Assembly (NCBI GenBank): GCA_017431585.1
Contig: JAFRKU010000075.1
Span: forward strand, 1-14,551
From: a bacterium
GTDB lineage: Bacteria; Patescibacteriota; Microgenomatia; UBA1400; PJMF01
Length of the DNA: 14,551 nucleotides
Direction of reading: 5' to 3'
Below the pieces are notes generated by a model. It searched no databases, was not told the origin of the DNA, and saw only the letters and a list, made by a program, of their open reading frames with translations. The translations under genes and the position numbers were made by a program. Shown here piece by piece: positions 12,535-14,551 of this stretch (position 1 is the stretch's first letter; each line of letters starts with the position of its first letter).

Positions 12535-14417
12535 CCCAGCCAAATCCCACCCACCCCACCCCTCGCGCCTCCACGCTGGTCACTCTTTGCCGCCTACTCG
12601 GCTATCTGCGCCCCTACAAATGGCGCTTCGCTCTAGTGATCGGCTGCTTGCTACTGGCCAATTTGGACTCGATTGTCAACTCGCTTTACCTGCAAATTTT
12701 GATTGATAAATACATCACTCCTCTGTTGGGCAGCACTACCCCCGACTACTCCGCTCTGCTCACCTCCGTGGTCACCATGGCTATCATTTACGCCGTCGGC
12801 GTCCTCGTCTCATTTTTGTCCGAATTATGGCTCATTCCTATCACCATGGGTATCATGCGCGACATCCGCGAACACATGTTTGCCCACATGCAAAGCCTCC
12901 CGCTGGAGTACTTTGACAACAACCCCTTCGGCGATGTCATGAGCCGCTACACCAACGATACCGACAACCTAGAAATGCTGATCGGTCGGGCTTTTCCCAA
13001 CATCATTTCTTCTCTGACCATGATTGCCATGGCTCTGATCACCATGTTTCGTGCCAGCTGGCTGCTCTCCCTCGTCAGCTTAAGCGTCATCGCCCTCATG
13101 TTTGTCGCCACCCGGATCATTCTCAGTCGCTCTGGTCAATATTTCCGATCGCACCAACAAATTTTAGGCGACGTCAATGCCTATATCGAAGAAATGATCA
13201 GCGGCCAAAAAGTCATCAAAGTTTTCGCCCACGAAGCGGCGGCCAAACGGGAATTCGCCGCCAAAAACGCCCAGCTGGCCACCGCCAATCGCCAGGCCAA
13301 TACCTACACCAATATCCTCATGCCGGTCATGTTTGGCTTTTCCACCCTCCAAACCGTCGTCGTTGCCCTCGTCGGCGTCTTGCTCGCCTTGCACTCCTGG
13401 GGCGGCGTCACCTTAGGTCTCATCGCCGCCTTTTTGCAGCTGAATCGCAATTTATCCCGTCCTATCAATAATATTTCCCAGCAGTTTAATTCGCTGATCA
13501 TGGGACTGGCCAGCTGTTCGCGCATTTTTGCTTTACTGGATGAAACCAGTGAACCAGACGAGGGCACCGTCACCCTCGTCAACGTCCGCACTCGTGATGG
13601 CCACCTGATCGAAAGCTCCGCTCCCACGCACCACTGGGCCTGGAAAAAGACCGATGATCAGGGCCAAACCGATCTTATTCCCTTGCAAGGCGACGTCCGC
13701 TTCCACCACGTCAATTTTTCCTATGAGCCAGGCAAACAAGTCCTTTTTGACGTCACTTTTTTCGCCGAACCCGGCCAAAAAATCGCTTTCGTCGGCCACA
13801 CCGGCGCCGGCAAAACCACCATCACCAACTTGCTCAATCGTTTCTATGACATCGACTCAGGCGAAATCTTGCTCGACGGCCTCAATATTCAAGATATTAA
13901 AAAAGCCGATTTACGTCGCAGTCTCGGCATCGTCTTGCAAGAGACCAATTTATTCACCGGCTCTGTCCGTGACAATATCGTTTTCGGCGCTCCCGAGGCT
14001 TCCGCCGCCCAAGTCGACCAGGCCGTCACCACCGCTCACGCCCAAGATTTCATCGCCCACTTACCAGACGGTCTCCGCACGCCCCTGGCCGGCAACGGCC
14101 AAGACCTTTCGGCCGGCCAGCGCCAGCTGCTCACCATCGCCCGGGCGGCCGTCTGCGATCCGCCGGTCATGATTTTAGACGAAGCCACCTCCAGCGTCGA
14201 TACCCGCTCGGAAAAATATATCCAAGCCGGCATGGACGAGCTCATGCGGGGCCGCACCACCCTGATTATCGCCCACCGTCTCTCCACCGTTCGCTCGGCC
14301 CGGGCCATCATGGTCATCGACGGCGGCCGGATTATCGAAAGTGGCAGCCATGATAAGCTTTTGGCCCAAAAGGGCCTTTATTACCAACTTTACTCCGGCA
14401 GCGTCGAGCTGGCTTAA
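12531..14417 (+). CDS. ABC exporter half-transporter, catalytic subunit
   Basis: The 628-residue partner of the preceding subunit. A six-helix ABC-B membrane domain (~30-335) is followed by an ATPase domain (~388-628). Walker A is 'GHTGAGKT' (422-429), the Q-loop Gln470, Walker B 'MILDE' with catalytic Glu551, and the switch His582 in 'IIAHRLSTV', all canonical. The signature motif is 'LSAGQ' (526-530) instead of LSGGQ. Together with the Asp and Gln in the partner this makes exactly one defective composite ATP site, while this subunit's Walker motifs face the partner's good FSGGQ. About 45 extra residues (341-385) link the two domains, as in other subunits of this type. Translation is coupled through ATGA. 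An intergenic repeat and a terminator-like hairpin follow. Confidence 0.94.
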   Translation: MTQPNPTHPTPRASTLVTLCRLLGYLRPYKWRFALVIGCLLLANLDSIVNSLYLQILIDKYITPLLGSTTPDYSALLTSVVTMAIIYAVGVLVSFLSELWLIPITMGIMRDIREHMFAHMQSLPLEYFDNNPFGDVMSRYTNDTDNLEMLIGRAFPNIISSLTMIAMALITMFRASWLLSLVSLSVIALMFVATRIILSRSGQYFRSHQQILGDVNAYIEEMISGQKVIKVFAHEAAAKREFAAKNAQLATANRQANTYTNILMPVMFGFSTLQTVVVALVGVLLALHSWGGVTLGLIAAFLQLNRNLSRPINNISQQFNSLIMGLASCSRIFALLDETSEPDEGTVTLVNVRTRDGHLIESSAPTHHWAWKKTDDQGQTDLIPLQGDVRFHHVNFSYEPGKQVLFDVTFFAEPGQKIAFVGHTGAGKTTITNLLNRFYDIDSGEILLDGLNIQDIKKADLRRSLGIVLQETNLFTGSVRDNIVFGAPEASAAQVDQAVTTAHAQDFIAHLPDGLRTPLAGNGQDLSAGQRQLLTIARAAVCDPPVMILDEATSSVDTRSEKYIQAGMDELMRGRTTLIIAHRLSTVRSARAIMVIDGGRIIESGSHDKLLAQKGLYYQLYSGSVELA

Positions 14418-14512
14418 TTTAGCAATCGCTACTTCTGACTGCTAGCAGTCTTGAGCACCCTCCAGGCGGGGTCTGCTAAATTAATGCGCCACGTGTAGCG
14501 CCCCCGGCGAAA
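14414..14512. repeat. Structured intergenic repeat, copy B
   Basis: The second copy of the element at 9702-9804. TTAATTTAGCA (14414-14424) and TGCTAAATTAA (14474-14484) are perfect 11-base inverted ends. Inside lies the 14-base palindrome GACTGCTAGCAGTC (14437-14450), then AGCACCCTCCAGGC (14454-14467), identical to copy A. ATGC-n-CCACGTG-nn-GCGCCCC (14484-14504) closes it. It lacks about 10 bases present in copy A between the two hairpin units. The left end overlaps the exporter stop codon. Confidence 0.75.
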
Positions 14513-14515
14513 ATC

Positions 14516-14537
14516 GCGCTCCACGTGGAGCGCTTTT
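14516..14537 (+). terminator. Terminator-like hairpin after the ABC exporter
   Basis: GCGCTCCACGTGGAGCGC (14516-14533) is a perfect 18-base palindrome; as RNA it gives a 7-base GC-rich stem with an ACGU loop, followed by four U. The U run is short, so efficiency is uncertain. The core CCACGTG is the one seen in both intergenic repeats, so it may be a third partial unit of that family. Confidence 0.55.
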
Positions 14538-14551
14538 AGGTTCGCTTGCCA

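Noticed and set aside
14085..14417. Alternative genetic code (TGA as glycine) as in some CPR lineages
   Set aside because: TGA terminates the first ABC subunit and the coiled-coil gene at family-typical ends, and no conserved glycine falls on an in-frame TGA.

Overview
The window looks like chromosomal DNA from a candidate-phyla-radiation (Patescibacteria) bacterium, most likely of the Microgenomates type. This rests on recognition, not on a marker gene. The LexA-like repressor and the FemAB-type ligase have the wording I associate with that group. There are also proline-rich 'PTPEP' surface proteins, very compact spacing and 4-base ATGA gene overlaps. TGA ends several genes, so the standard bacterial code applies and not the Gly-TGA code of Gracilibacteria/SR1. 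Coding DNA is GC-moderate with a strong preference for C-ending codons, while the regulatory gaps are sharply AT-rich.

Layout. (1) 2-1735, plus strand: the 3' part of a DUF2130 coiled-coil/nuclease-like gene, directly followed by a seven-helix membrane protein. (2) 1625-4394, minus strand: two overlapping surface-protein genes, one secreted with a signal peptide and one with a Pro-Thr-Glu stalk and a C-terminal membrane anchor. Their 3' end runs 111 bases into the membrane-protein gene. (3) 4395-4679: an AT-rich divergent control region with repeated GTCAC/GTGAC boxes and a near-consensus promoter. (4) 4680-7122, plus strand: a LexA-like repressor that seems to lack the autocleavage lysine, a FemAB-type aminoacyltransferase and UMP kinase. 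(5) 7123-8265: a gap with two perfect inverted repeats, then glyceraldehyde-3-phosphate dehydrogenase. (6) 8289-9688: a small coiled-coil protein translationally coupled to a family 2 glycosyltransferase. (7) 9702-9804: the first copy of a structured intergenic repeat. (8) 9830-10642: a near-leaderless gene for a membrane-anchored flavodoxin. (9) 10634-14417: a tRNA-Leu(UAG) followed by two coupled half-transporters forming a heterodimeric ABC exporter with one degenerate ATP site. (10) 14414-14551: the second copy of the intergenic repeat, then a terminator-like hairpin.

How they may work together. Cell-surface biology recurs: two surface proteins, a peptidoglycan-bridge-type ligase, a glycosyltransferase, an anchored flavodoxin and an exporter. 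These are interleaved with core metabolism (pyrH, gap) and a tRNA. The best candidates for something undescribed are the roughly 100-bp repeat built of TAGCA...TGCTA hairpins plus a CCACGTG core, found after two unrelated genes, and the LexA homologue with an altered cleavage site and catalytic dyad.
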